Shown piece after piece: positions 50,335 through 58,447 of a stretch of DNA of 64,000 nucleotides. The notes below the pieces were generated by a model. It had not been told where the DNA came from and did no database searches. It worked only from the letters and a program-made list of their open reading frames with translations. Position 1 is the stretch's first letter, and the number at the start of each line of letters is the position of its first letter. Source of the stretch: Plantactinospora soyae (GTDB taxonomy: Bacteria > Actinomycetota > Actinomycetes > Mycobacteriales > Micromonosporaceae); assembly GCF_014874095.1 (NCBI RefSeq), contig NZ_JADBEB010000001.1:5146001-5210000 (forward strand), read 5' to 3'. The position numbers and the translations under genes are program-made.

Positions 50335-53300
50335 CTGGCGACACCCCTCAACTGCGTGACATGTCCGAGGCCGATTGGGAGGCGTTCGCGCTGGACGCAC
50401 TCGGAGAACTGGGTTGGGAGCCGCTACCCGGAACGGCGATTGCGCCCGGCACTGGTGAGCGCGAGTCCTGGGCCGAGCCGATCCTGCCGGGCCGCCTCCG
50501 CGACGCCATCGCCCGGCTCAACCCGCAGCTTTCGCCAGCCACTGTGGACGAGGCGGCAGGCGTCGTGCTCACTGCCCGCTCCCGAGACGCTTTCGCGGAG
50601 AACAAGCGGCTGCACGGGTTGATCGTCGGGGGCATCCGGTCGATCGTCTACACCGACGAACACGGGGCCGAGCACAACCCGACGATCCGGCTGGTTGACT
50701 TCCGCGACGAGGGCGCCAACGAATACCTGGCGGTCAACCAGGTGATGGTGGTCGAGGGTGACCACAAGCGCCGTTTCGACATCCTCTGCTACCTCAACGG
50801 GCTGCCGGTTGGCTTCATCGAACTGAAGAAGGCCGGCGACGCGTACGCGGATCTGCGCGGCGCGTACCAGCAGCTTCGTACCTACCTGACGGAGCTGCCG
50901 CTCGCCTTCCGGGGCAACGTCGTCAGCGTCATCTCCGACGGAATCACGGCACGCTACAGCACGATCTTCGCGCCGCTGGAGCACTTCGCGCCGTGGAATG
51001 TGGATGATGCGGGTGAGCGGGTGCCGCAGCCACCGACCCGTAGCGAGGACGTCGCGCTCAACCTCGCGATCTACGGACTTTTCACCCCTCGCCGGTTCCT
51101 GGACCTGCTGCACGGCTACGTCGCGTTCGGGGAGGCCGGCGGGCGGCCGGCCAAGCGGATGGCGAAGCCGCACCAGTACTTCGCAGTGGAGAAGGCGGTG
51201 CGCAAGACGGTCGAGGCGACCCGGAGCCACGGCAAGGCCGGGGTCGTCTGGCACACCCAGGGCTCCGGCAAGTCGATGGAGATGGAGTTCTACTCGAACC
51301 AGATCGCCGCCCATCCGAGTCTCGGCAACCCGACCATCGTCGTCATCACCGACCGGACCGACCTCGACGAGCAGCTTCTCGACTCGTTCCTGGGTAGTGA
51401 GTTGCTGCCGGAGGCGCCACGGCAGGCGATGACCCGGGATGAGTTGCGTACCGAACTGACCAACCGTCGGTCCGGCGGAATCATCTTCACCACGTTGCAG
51501 AAGTTCGGACTCACGCGTCAGGAGCGGGACGCCAGGCGTCGGCATCCGCTGCTCTCCGACCGCCGCAACATCATCGTCATTGTCGACGAGGCGCACCGGA
51601 GCCACTACGACAGCCTGGACGGCTACGCCCGCCACCTGCGGGATGCGCTGCCCTACGCCACCCTGATCGCCTTCACCGGTACGCCGATTTCCGATGTCGA
51701 GCGCAACCGCAACACCCAGGACGTCTTCGGCGACTACATCGACGTCTACGACCTGACGGACGCGGTCGAGGATGGCGCGACGGTACGGGTTTATCACGAG
51801 AGCCGGTTGATCCCGGTCGACCTGCCCCAGGACGTGGCGCCAGAGACGATCGACGAGCGGGCCGACACGGTGACCGCCGGGCTCGATGACGCCGAGCGCG
51901 CCCGGATTCAGCGGGCGGTCGCGGTCATGAATGCGGTGTACGGCGCTCCGGCGCGGCTGGAGACTCTTGCCGCCGACCTCGTCGAGCACTGGGAGACCCG
52001 GTCCGGCGAGATGCGTAAGTTCATCGACGGTTCCGGCAAGGGAATGATCGTCTGTGCCACCCGGGACATCTGCGCCCGACTCTACGACGAGATCATCAAG
52101 CTTCGCCCCGACTGGCACGACGACGCCGACGACAAGGGCAGGATCAAGGTCGTCTTCACCGGCAATCCGGGCGACGAGGAGCACATCCGGCGGCACGTCC
52201 GGCGTCCCTCAAGATCGAAGGTAATCCAGAAGCGGATCAAGGACCCCGACGACGACCTGGAGCTGGTCATCGTGCAGTCGATGCTGCTGACCGGCTTCGA
52301 CGCGCCACCGCTGCACACCATGTATCTCGACAAGCCGATGCGGGGCGCGGCGTTGATGCAGGCTCTCGCCCGGGTCAACCGCACGTTCCGTAGCAAGCAG
52401 GACGGGCTTCTCGTCGGGTACGCCCCGATCACCCAGAACCTGCACGACGCGCTGGCCGAGTACACCGACCAGGACCAGGACAGCAGGCCGGTCGGCCGGG
52501 ACATCGACGAGGTGATCGGCCTGCTGCGCGACCTCCACTCCGTGCTCTGCGGGACCATTCTCGCCGGCTACGACTGGCGAGCCACCCTGGCGGGCAAGAC
52601 GAAGGCTCCGGTTCTGGACGCGATCCTGGGCACCCTCGAACACCTGCGCAATCCGAGCCTGCCGGAGAACCAGCCCGAGCCCGGTGTGCTGACCCTCGCC
52701 GAGCGGTTCCGCCGGGCCGTGGCCAAGATGGACCGCCTCTTCGCACTCTGCGCCAGTAGCGGCGAGATCAACGACCTGCGCGACGACATCAAGTTCTTCC
52801 AGGCCGCACGGGTCTACATGGCCAAGTTCGATGTGGAGGACCGACGCTCGCGTGGCCTGCCCATCCCGGCCGAGATCGCCCTCTACCTGCGGCAGCTCAC
52901 CGCTGGGGTGATCGAGGCTGGCGGGGTGACCGACATCTACGCGGCTGCCGGGCTGGAGAAGCCGGACCTGTCCCACCTCGACGAGGCGTACCTGGAGCGG
53001 CTGCGCGCATCCAAGACCCCGAACCTGACCATCGAGGCCCTGCGCCGCGCCATCGAGGAAGCGATGCGCCGATCGACACGGCACAACGTCGTACGCCGGG
53101 AGGCGTTCTCGGCCCGGCTGATCGAGTTGATGAACCGGTACACGAACCAGCACCTCACTGCGGCCGAGATCCTCGGCGAGCTGGTGAAGATGGCGCACGA
53201 GGTGAGCGCCGAGGGTGACCGGGGCCAACGGTTCAGCCCGGCGCTCAACGACGACGAGCTGGCCTTCTATGACGCGGTGGCCGCGAACGAGTCGGCGGTC

Positions 53301-53540
53301 ACCGAGATGGGGGAGGGCGCGCTCGCCGACATCGCCCGGGACCTGGTGACCTCCGTCCGCCGGTCCATCACCGTCGACTGGACCTCCCGCGACGACGTAC
53401 GCGCCAAGCTTCGCTCCACCATCAAGCGGCTGCTCGCCGTGCATGGCTACCCACCCGATGCGGCCGAGGAGGCGATCAAGCTCGTCCTGCGCCAGACCGA
53501 AACCCTGGCCGAAGAGTGGTCGACTGATGCCGGCCGCTGA
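50331..53540 (+). CDS. hsdR: type I restriction enzyme motor/endonuclease subunit HsdR
   Basis: 1069 residues. The PD-(D/E)xK nuclease core is visible in RRFDILCYLNGLPVGFIELKK (near 147-167). The SF2 translocase has Walker A HTQGSGKSMEME near 306, DEAHRS near 419 and TGTPISD, plus the second RecA lobe with VIVQSMLLTGFDAPPLHTMYLDKP and the motif VI region ALARVNRTFRSKQ. The C-terminal helical domain binds the M2S core. The start overlaps hsdS by four bases and the stop overlaps the next ORF by fourteen. Confidence 0.97.
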   Translation: MTGDTPQLRDMSEADWEAFALDALGELGWEPLPGTAIAPGTGERESWAEPILPGRLRDAIARLNPQLSPATVDEAAGVVLTARSRDAFAENKRLHGLIVGGIRSIVYTDEHGAEHNPTIRLVDFRDEGANEYLAVNQVMVVEGDHKRRFDILCYLNGLPVGFIELKKAGDAYADLRGAYQQLRTYLTELPLAFRGNVVSVISDGITARYSTIFAPLEHFAPWNVDDAGERVPQPPTRSEDVALNLAIYGLFTPRRFLDLLHGYVAFGEAGGRPAKRMAKPHQYFAVEKAVRKTVEATRSHGKAGVVWHTQGSGKSMEMEFYSNQIAAHPSLGNPTIVVITDRTDLDEQLLDSFLGSELLPEAPRQAMTRDELRTELTNRRSGGIIFTTLQKFGLTRQERDARRRHPLLSDRRNIIVIVDEAHRSHYDSLDGYARHLRDALPYATLIAFTGTPISDVERNRNTQDVFGDYIDVYDLTDAVEDGATVRVYHESRLIPVDLPQDVAPETIDERADTVTAGLDDAERARIQRAVAVMNAVYGAPARLETLAADLVEHWETRSGEMRKFIDGSGKGMIVCATRDICARLYDEIIKLRPDWHDDADDKGRIKVVFTGNPGDEEHIRRHVRRPSRSKVIQKRIKDPDDDLELVIVQSMLLTGFDAPPLHTMYLDKPMRGAALMQALARVNRTFRSKQDGLLVGYAPITQNLHDALAEYTDQDQDSRPVGRDIDEVIGLLRDLHSVLCGTILAGYDWRATLAGKTKAPVLDAILGTLEHLRNPSLPENQPEPGVLTLAERFRRAVAKMDRLFALCASSGEINDLRDDIKFFQAARVYMAKFDVEDRRSRGLPIPAEIALYLRQLTAGVIEAGGVTDIYAAAGLEKPDLSHLDEAYLERLRASKTPNLTIEALRRAIEEAMRRSTRHNVVRREAFSARLIELMNRYTNQHLTAAEILGELVKMAHEVSAEGDRGQRFSPALNDDELAFYDAVAANESAVTEMGEGALADIARDLVTSVRRSITVDWTSRDDVRAKLRSTIKRLLAVHGYPPDAAEEAIKLVLRQTETLAEEWSTDAGR

Positions 53541-55206
53541 GGTTGCCGTCATCGGCGAGGACCAGGCCCCGGAGCGGCAGAGCGTTCCCTATCGCACGGC
53601 CTTCGAGGCGCGGCTCGATTTCAACGAGTCGGTGGCGCGAGTCCGGGAGCAGATCCGGGTCTGGCTCCGCCAGAAGAGGTACGACGTAGAGCGCTTCGAC
53701 GCGGGCACACCTGAGATTGCCCACCAGGTCATTGCCCTGACAGCCTCGACGACGACCGCTCATGGCTGGCAGTTGCGTGAGCGGCGACCGGACGGCGTCA
53801 CCTGGGTGAGCACTGCGGCGGTCACCCAGGGCAAGGGGAGAAGGCAGAGCTGGATCTCCCTCAACGTCGAACCGGCAGCACCACCGGGCGTTTCCCTCCC
53901 TGCCGCCGCGCACCCGCCGAGGCTGATTCGACTGCTGCTCGACGCCGTTGACGCCCTGGATGGTGAGACTCCACTACGCAGTCGGGCAGAGGTCGTGGCC
54001 GTCGCGGGCGTTGACGATCTACTCGAACTCGTCTGTGCCGAGGATCGTCGGCTGCCGCTGGTCGTGGCAGCCGCGCCGCACGACGTCGCCTTCGAGGACT
54101 GGCGGCGCGACATCGACCGGTTGATGCAATCTCTCCCTGGCCTGGCCAGCCTGTTCCTCCTCGATCCCGCCGCCGTGTCTGCCTTCAACGCCGGAATAGG
54201 CGAAACGCATTGGATCGGATCGGCAAGTATCCGGACGTACCTGCCCGGTGTCGATCCTGCGATCGCTGAGGACGCACTGCGGCATCGTGTCCTCAGCCGT
54301 CGCCGAATCGAGGCGGAACCGCAGCGGGCCGGTCGGGTCCTGGCGGCCCTGCCCCGACAGTTGGCGGCGAACTCCCTTCCTCCCGCAGCGCTGCGCGGGT
54401 TGGAGCTGTCGTTGCGCGACTTCACACGCGGCACCAGCGAGCGGCGGGCCTCCGAGGACAGGCTGACGGCGCTCGCCGAAGAGGTCGAGATGCTGAACGA
54501 GCTTCTCAGCACGGCGGACGACAACGAGCGGCAGATGCAGGCCAAGCTGAGCCGCCACACCGACGAGCTGCTTGATCTGACCTCCGACCTGGAGATTCTC
54601 CGGAACGATCTGGAGAGACGTGACGCAACGATCCGTGCGTTGCGGCAGCGGCTGGCGGCACTCGGTCGACATGCGGACGCGTACGTGCCGGTGGAGCAGC
54701 CGCCGCCACTTCCTACCTCGTTCTCGGAGGTGCTCGACCGGCTCGACTCGCTCGCACCGTTCGTGGTCTTCACCGGTGACCCCGCCGTCGCGCTCGACCT
54801 GGACGAGCATCCGCCCCACTCGAACTGGGCGCAGCTTGCCTGGCAGGCTCTGCTCGCGCTTGCCGACTATGCGCGGGCGAAGCGTGACGGCTGGTCCGGC
54901 GGTGACTTCAAACAGTGGTGTGAGTCGCCGGCAGAGGGTGGCAAGGCGATCTCGATCGCGAAGGTGGCTCGGGACGAGTCCACCTCGGTACGCAACAATC
55001 GCCGCTTCGCCGCAGAACGGAACCTGCCGGTGCCACGGCAGATCGACCGGTCGGGTTCGGTGTTCATGGGCGCCCACATCAAACTCGGCACCTCCGCAAC
55101 CGTGTCACCTCGCCTCCACTTTCACGACGCATCTTCAATCGATCAGACCATCTACGTCGGCTACATCGGCCGCCACCTGTCGAATACCGCGACCTCTCGA
55201 TCTTGA
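53527..55206 (+). CDS. uncharacterised coiled-coil protein translationally coupled to hsdR
   Basis: 559 residues. Not assigned to a named family. The N-terminal region (1-120) is mixed alpha/beta and contains AHGWQLRERRPDGVTWV. The middle has acidic/hydrophobic strands. Residues about 300-380 form a long coiled coil (LTALAEEVEMLNELL through LERRDATIRALRQRLAALG). The C-terminal 150 residues form a distinct domain ending VGYIGRHLSNTATS, with RNNRRFAAERNLPVP before it. I have a general memory of similar C-termini in proteins near actinobacterial defence genes. ATG 53527 lies inside the end of hsdR (14-base overlap), so expression with the restriction-modification operon is expected. Confidence 0.75.
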   Translation: MPAAEVAVIGEDQAPERQSVPYRTAFEARLDFNESVARVREQIRVWLRQKRYDVERFDAGTPEIAHQVIALTASTTTAHGWQLRERRPDGVTWVSTAAVTQGKGRRQSWISLNVEPAAPPGVSLPAAAHPPRLIRLLLDAVDALDGETPLRSRAEVVAVAGVDDLLELVCAEDRRLPLVVAAAPHDVAFEDWRRDIDRLMQSLPGLASLFLLDPAAVSAFNAGIGETHWIGSASIRTYLPGVDPAIAEDALRHRVLSRRRIEAEPQRAGRVLAALPRQLAANSLPPAALRGLELSLRDFTRGTSERRASEDRLTALAEEVEMLNELLSTADDNERQMQAKLSRHTDELLDLTSDLEILRNDLERRDATIRALRQRLAALGRHADAYVPVEQPPPLPTSFSEVLDRLDSLAPFVVFTGDPAVALDLDEHPPHSNWAQLAWQALLALADYARAKRDGWSGGDFKQWCESPAEGGKAISIAKVARDESTSVRNNRRFAAERNLPVPRQIDRSGSVFMGAHIKLGTSATVSPRLHFHDASSIDQTIYVGYIGRHLSNTATSRS

Positions 55207-55215
55207 CTGGTCGCC

Positions 55216-55420
55216 TCAACGCCGATGGCATCCCGCCTTGCAGGAGGTGACGAAACTGGCCCAGCGGCCGGGCCGGAAGGTCAGTGCCGGGACCCGCCGG
55301 ATCCTTGCTGTCACGTACGGCGACCACGTCTGGAAGGTTGTCGGCGATCTCGATGCAGTTGCCGCCGTTGTCGCCGCTGCGGGTGCTCTTGCGCCACTGG
55401 GCGCCGGCCGGGTCAGTCAT
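55216..55420 (-). pseudogene. frameshifted DUF397 gene copy
   Basis: ATG 55420 starts MTDPAGAQWRKSTRSGDNGG, near-identical to the intact copy upstream. After DSKDPAGPG one extra base relative to that copy shifts the frame. In the other frame the expected LTFRPGRWASFVTSCKAG continues and stops at 55216, just clear of the convergent coiled-coil gene (end 55206). Read without correction, the frame runs through to 55079 inside that gene. The insertion is either a real lesion or a sequencing error. The copy arose by tandem duplication. Confidence 0.8.
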
Positions 55421-55622
55421 GGCGGGCAAGTCGGCCGGTCTTGACGGCCGTGACGAAGACGCCCCAATTGCTCGGGGCGAGGGTCAGCGCAGGCCCGAGT
55501 GGGTCCTTGCTGTCGCGTACGGCGACTACGTCTGGAAGGTTGTCGGCGATCTCGACGCAGTCACCTCCGTTGCCGCCGCTGCGGGTACTCTTGCGCCACT
55601 GGGCGCGGGTCAAGTCAGTCAT
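55413..55622 (-). CDS. DUF397 domain protein
   Basis: 69 residues covering the whole DUF397 fold: QWRKSTRSGGNGGDCVEIAD, VAVRDSKDPLGPALTLAP, WGVFVTAVKTGRL. DUF397 proteins accompany XRE/DUF5753 regulators in actinobacteria and are thought to act as their partners, in some cases as an antitoxin-like or signalling pair. ATG 55622 has GGGGAGA upstream and overlaps the regulator's stop by eight bases. Confidence 0.88.
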   Translation of the reverse strand: MTDLTRAQWRKSTRSGGNGGDCVEIADNLPDVVAVRDSKDPLGPALTLAPSNWGVFVTAVKTGRLARHD

Positions 55623-56505
55623 GCCGTATCTCCCCAATGATTCCTTTGATCATTTGCTTCGATTCTGACTCATTAAGGGCCAGTGCATCCAGGCTCTTCC
55701 AGGCGTCCTCGTACGCCCGCAGCTCATCCGGCTTCTCAAGGTAGAGCGCCCCGGTCAGCGACTCGCTGTAGAGCACTGAGGGCTCGGCCTCGGCTCGGCC
55801 GCCCTTGCCGGCCGGGAAGTCCAGGATCACGAAGGAGCCTGCGACGGCACCGGCATGCGGACCGGCGGCGAGCGGTGTTACCCGGATGGACACGTTCGGC
55901 AGCTCGACCATCTCAAGCACATGTTCGAGCTGGTCGGACATTACCCTTGGACTCCCGACGGCTCGGCGTAACACCGACTCGGAGAGCGCTGCCTCCAGCC
56001 GGGGCGGCTTGGGCAGTCGACGAGTGAGTAAGGCTTGCCGCTGCAGTCGGACCTCCACCAAGCGGTTCAGCTCCTCCTCGCTGATCGTGGGTCGGTCGAG
56101 TCGGTAGATCGCCTCCGCATACTCCTTTGTTTGCAGCGGACCGGGAATCAGGCTCTCGTCATACCGCCGGAGGTGTGAGGCGGCAGCTTCGAGGCCGACG
56201 TACAGCTCGAACCAGCTCGGGACGGCGTCCCCGTACGCGTGCCACCAGCCCTTGGACCTGGTCTCGACGGCGAGCCCGCGCATCGCGTTGGTCATCTCTG
56301 CTGTCACCCCGTACAGCTCGCACATCGCCTTCACGTCCAGTACCCGGACGGCGCCCATGCCGGACTCGATGCGCCAGATCTTCTGCCGACTGTATTCAAG
56401 CTCGTCGGCGGCGGCGTCCAAGGTGACCCCGGCCTCGGTCCGAAATTGTCGGAGCAGTCGGCCAAGCTGTCTGCGGGGCACGGTCGAACCAATGTCCTCT
56501 GCCAT
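55615..56505 (-). CDS. XRE-family regulator with DUF5753 domain
   Basis: 296 residues. The N-terminal HTH_31 (LGRLLRQFRTEAGVTLDAAADELEYSRQKIWRIESG, near 14-49) is followed by a DUF5753 ligand/partner domain (YVGLEAAASHLRRYDESLIPGPLQTKEYAEAI onward). It pairs with the DUF397 genes immediately downstream. ATG 56505 is used because GGAGG lies six bases upstream; an upstream in-frame ATG (56526) lacks a site. A clear promoter lies at 56557-56585 on its strand. Confidence 0.9.
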   Translation of the reverse strand: MAEDIGSTVPRRQLGRLLRQFRTEAGVTLDAAADELEYSRQKIWRIESGMGAVRVLDVKAMCELYGVTAEMTNAMRGLAVETRSKGWWHAYGDAVPSWFELYVGLEAAASHLRRYDESLIPGPLQTKEYAEAIYRLDRPTISEEELNRLVEVRLQRQALLTRRLPKPPRLEAALSESVLRRAVGSPRVMSDQLEHVLEMVELPNVSIRVTPLAAGPHAGAVAGSFVILDFPAGKGGRAEAEPSVLYSESLTGALYLEKPDELRAYEDAWKSLDALALNESESKQMIKGIIGEIRHD

Positions 56506-56826
56506 CTGGACCCTCCCTGGTTCCATCCAGCAACGTCATGACTCGCCCCTCTGCAACATTTAGGGGTTTCAGTAAAAAAAGTCAAGTTCTGGAGGAGAAA
56601 TTACGGTTTAGAACGTTGCGAAGCTACTCCGGACTGTCACAGGATGGCTACCGGCGCGGCGGTCATCCTTCGACTCCCCCGATTGGCCGCCGCGCTCCGC
56701 ACCTATCAACCGTGAAGCAGCCCTGCCTCCCATACAGCGGGCGGAGCTGTGGGGCAGAGCGGAATGGGCCGGCCTTCCAGGGGCGGGCGGACCCATCCGA
56801 TGCGACGACAGGAAGGCGGTCCGGCA
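56506..56826. promoter_or_regulatory. A+T-rich divergent intergenic region with XRE promoter
   Basis: 321-base gap. On the minus strand TTGACT (56585-56580) and TAAATG (56562-56557) are 17 bases apart, giving a start near 56550 and a leader of about 45 bases for the XRE gene. The stretch 56555-56620 is the most A+T-rich of the neighbourhood. On the plus strand no convincing promoter was found for the DivIVA gene, and no further ORF is supportable. Confidence 0.5.
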
Positions 56827-57126
56827 ATGGGTGAGCACAGCCACCGACCAGCGCGAGGGCGCAGCGGGGTTCCCTACCCCGGCACCGGCCGTCCGACCCT
56901 GATGCCTTGGCAGGTGCGCGAGCGGCGGTTCCGGCCGGCGCGGTTCGGCAAGCGCGGACTCGACCCGGCCGAGGTGCGCGAGTTCCTGGAGCGGGTGGCC
57001 GTCGACCTGGCCGCCGTGCACGACGCCCTGGCCCGCAGCCAGCAGGAGACGGCCCGACTCGGGGAGACGCTCCGACGGTGGCAGTCCCGGCAGGCCGGAA
57101 CGGGCAACAGGTGGGAAGGCCGGTGA
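56827..57126 (+). CDS. short DivIVA-domain protein
   Basis: 99 residues. After a 25-residue basic lead, LMPWQVRERRFRPARFGKRGLDPAEVREFLERVAVDLAAVHDAL is the DivIVA N-terminal pattern (membrane-curvature/polar-growth family), followed by a short helical stretch instead of a long coiled coil. It is too short to be the main Wag31/DivIVA scaffold. ATG 56827 is preceded by AGGAAGGCGG. It is coupled to the next ORF by an ATGA-type overlap. Confidence 0.75.
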   Translation: MGEHSHRPARGRSGVPYPGTGRPTLMPWQVRERRFRPARFGKRGLDPAEVREFLERVAVDLAAVHDALARSQQETARLGETLRRWQSRQAGTGNRWEGR

Positions 57127-57371
57127 TGCGCTACGTCGTACACCTGCCTGTGGTCGCGGCCGACCTCGGTGCGGCGATCCGGCTGGCCCGGGTGGTGGCC
57201 CGGTCGGTGACCTTCCTGCCACAGGTCGACCCGCGCGCCACCACCGTCTCCGAGGAGACGGACCCGGGCGTACGGCATCGCACCTTCTGCGACACGGTGC
57301 TGCCGAACGGGCGGCATTGCCTGTTGCGGGCCGACCATGACGGCCCCTGCACCCGCCGGATCCGTCGATGA
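57126..57371 (+). CDS. small conserved-looking protein with Cys/His motif
   Basis: 81 residues starting MRYVVHLPVVAADLGAAIRL. The C-terminal part RTFCDTVLPNGRHCLLRADHDGPC contains three Cys and two His that could bind zinc. I do not recognise the family beyond a sense that it is common next to short DivIVA genes in this group. The ATG overlaps the DivIVA stop by one base, and its stop overlaps another in-frame ATG of the next ORF. Confidence 0.6.
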   Translation: MRYVVHLPVVAADLGAAIRLARVVARSVTFLPQVDPRATTVSEETDPGVRHRTFCDTVLPNGRHCLLRADHDGPCTRRIRR

Positions 57372-57529
57372 ACGGCACCCGTCGAGCGGAAGGCCACCGG
57401 GCGGCACGGCGACGCACAGCGAACTTGTCACCGCACCCGTCCCCGACGGGGGCGGGAGCGGACCGTGCCGCAGCGGGTGGCGCGGGTCTGGTGCCGCCGG
57501 TTGACGGCCGAACCAGGGAGGGGACGACA

Positions 57530-57709
57530 GTGGACTCGTTAATCATGCTGGCGGCGGTCGCGGTGCTTGCCTTCGCCGCTGGTCTGTTCCTGTTCAGGGT
57601 GAAGTCGCGCTGGTGCGGGCAGTGTGGGGCCACGCTGAGCTGCCCAGACTGCCGCAGCCGCGCCCACCGACCGCAGCTGCGGAAGAATCGCGGAAGCGGC
57701 TGGCGGTGA
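57530..57709 (+). CDS. small membrane protein with zinc-ribbon-like tail
   Basis: 59 residues from GTG 57530, which has GGAGGGG seven bases upstream. One membrane helix (LIMLAAVAVLAFAAGLFLF) is followed by CGQCGATLSCPDC, a CxxC-x5-CxxC knuckle, and a basic C-terminus. The frame is open up to ATG 57368, overlapping the previous stop, but that extension is low-complexity; the internal start has the better ribosome-binding site. Its function is unknown. Confidence 0.55.
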   Translation: MDSLIMLAAVAVLAFAAGLFLFRVKSRWCGQCGATLSCPDCRSRAHRPQLRKNRGSGWR

Positions 57710-57736
57710 CTCCTTGGCGGCTCCATCGCACATGTG

Positions 57737-57777
57737 CGTCTCCCCGGGGCGTGGTGGGGCTCTGCCCCGGGGAGACG
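57737..57777 (+). terminator. bidirectional terminator
   Basis: CGTCTCCCCGGGGC (57737-57750) pairs perfectly with its complement (57764-57777) around a 13-base loop. It lies between the DivIVA cluster (plus) and the convergent RAMA-domain gene (minus, ends 57866) and probably serves both. Confidence 0.75.
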
Positions 57778-57865
57778 TCGTTGGTCCACTCCGATACTGC
57801 GTCACCGGCTAGGAGAGGCGACCACCGCTCGCAGGTCAGCGGCGGCTGCGTCCCGAGCCACCATT

Positions 57866-58267
57866 TTAGCTGGAGAGTCGTCCCAGCGTCTTTCCAGAGG
57901 CGTCATGAGTCCAGTTGGCCCAACCATTGATGGATGTTCCTAGCAGTTGACCGAGAGCGGGGGACGGGTTTTTGTAGCGGTCGACCTCGGTCTTTATCCA
58001 GCCATCTCCCTCGACCACCCCGGAGAACTTCCGGCCCTTGCGTACCTGAACGTGGCTGAGGGTGTCCCCGGGGTTGATTGCTCCCTTCGCAATTAGGTCC
58101 GCGAGCGCCCCCGGCACGGATGACGAGGAGGTATGTGCTGGGCGGGGGCGAAAACTGCCAGTGGGTTCCAGCAGTCGACGTCGCAAGACGTCATTGGGCT
58201 GCTCGAAACCCCGAGCGTGCTCTTCCAGATGTGCGTAGACCTCGTCGTCGATCTCGATTCGACGCAC
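57866..58267 (-). CDS. SeqA-N-like ribbon-helix-helix protein fused to a RAMA domain
   Basis: 133 residues. Residues 1-33 (RRIEIDDEVYAHLEEHARG ... DVLRRRL) strongly resemble the SeqA N-terminal oligomerisation ribbon-helix-helix (IEVDDELY ... ILRRML in E. coli). After a Ser/Pro linker, residues 51-120 (ALADLIAKGAINPGDTL, GDGWIKTE, SPALGQLLGTSINGWANW) match the RAMA domain, a predicted reader of adenine-methylated DNA linked to restriction systems. The GTG start has GGGAG seven bases upstream. A perfect inverted repeat with two GATC sites lies directly upstream and is a likely autoregulatory operator. Confidence 0.75.
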   Translation of the reverse strand: MRRIEIDDEVYAHLEEHARGFEQPNDVLRRRLLEPTGSFRPRPAHTSSSSVPGALADLIAKGAINPGDTLSHVQVRKGRKFSGVVEGDGWIKTEVDRYKNPSPALGQLLGTSINGWANWTHDASGKTLGRLSS

Positions 58268-58285
58268 TGTGAACTCCCAACTCTT

Positions 58286-58310
58286 CTCCCAGATCTCGGA
58301 GATCTGGGAG
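58286..58310 (-). promoter_or_regulatory. 12-1-12 inverted repeat operator with two GATC sites
   Basis: CTCCCAGATCTC (58286-58297), one central base, then the exact complement (58299-58310). Each arm contains AGATCT, hence a GATC. On the minus strand TATCCT (58326-58321) lies just upstream, so the repeat would cover the region from about +4 onward of the RAMA gene transcript, a standard repressor position. Confidence 0.65.
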
Positions 58311-58447
58311 GCTTGATAGGAGGATAGAGTCGTCGCCGGGATGCATGTCGAGGCCCAGGTCGTCGCGCCGACGTCGTGACCGCAGGGCTTCTTGGCAGTG
58401 CAGAGGTGGAAGGGCTGACGTCTGGTACTGCTGAAGACGGCTGTCGG

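Noticed and set aside
55079-55429. 116-residue gene as read
   Set aside because: The C-terminal half is the frameshifted continuation of DUF397 antisense to the coiled-coil gene. The corrected frame ends at 55216.
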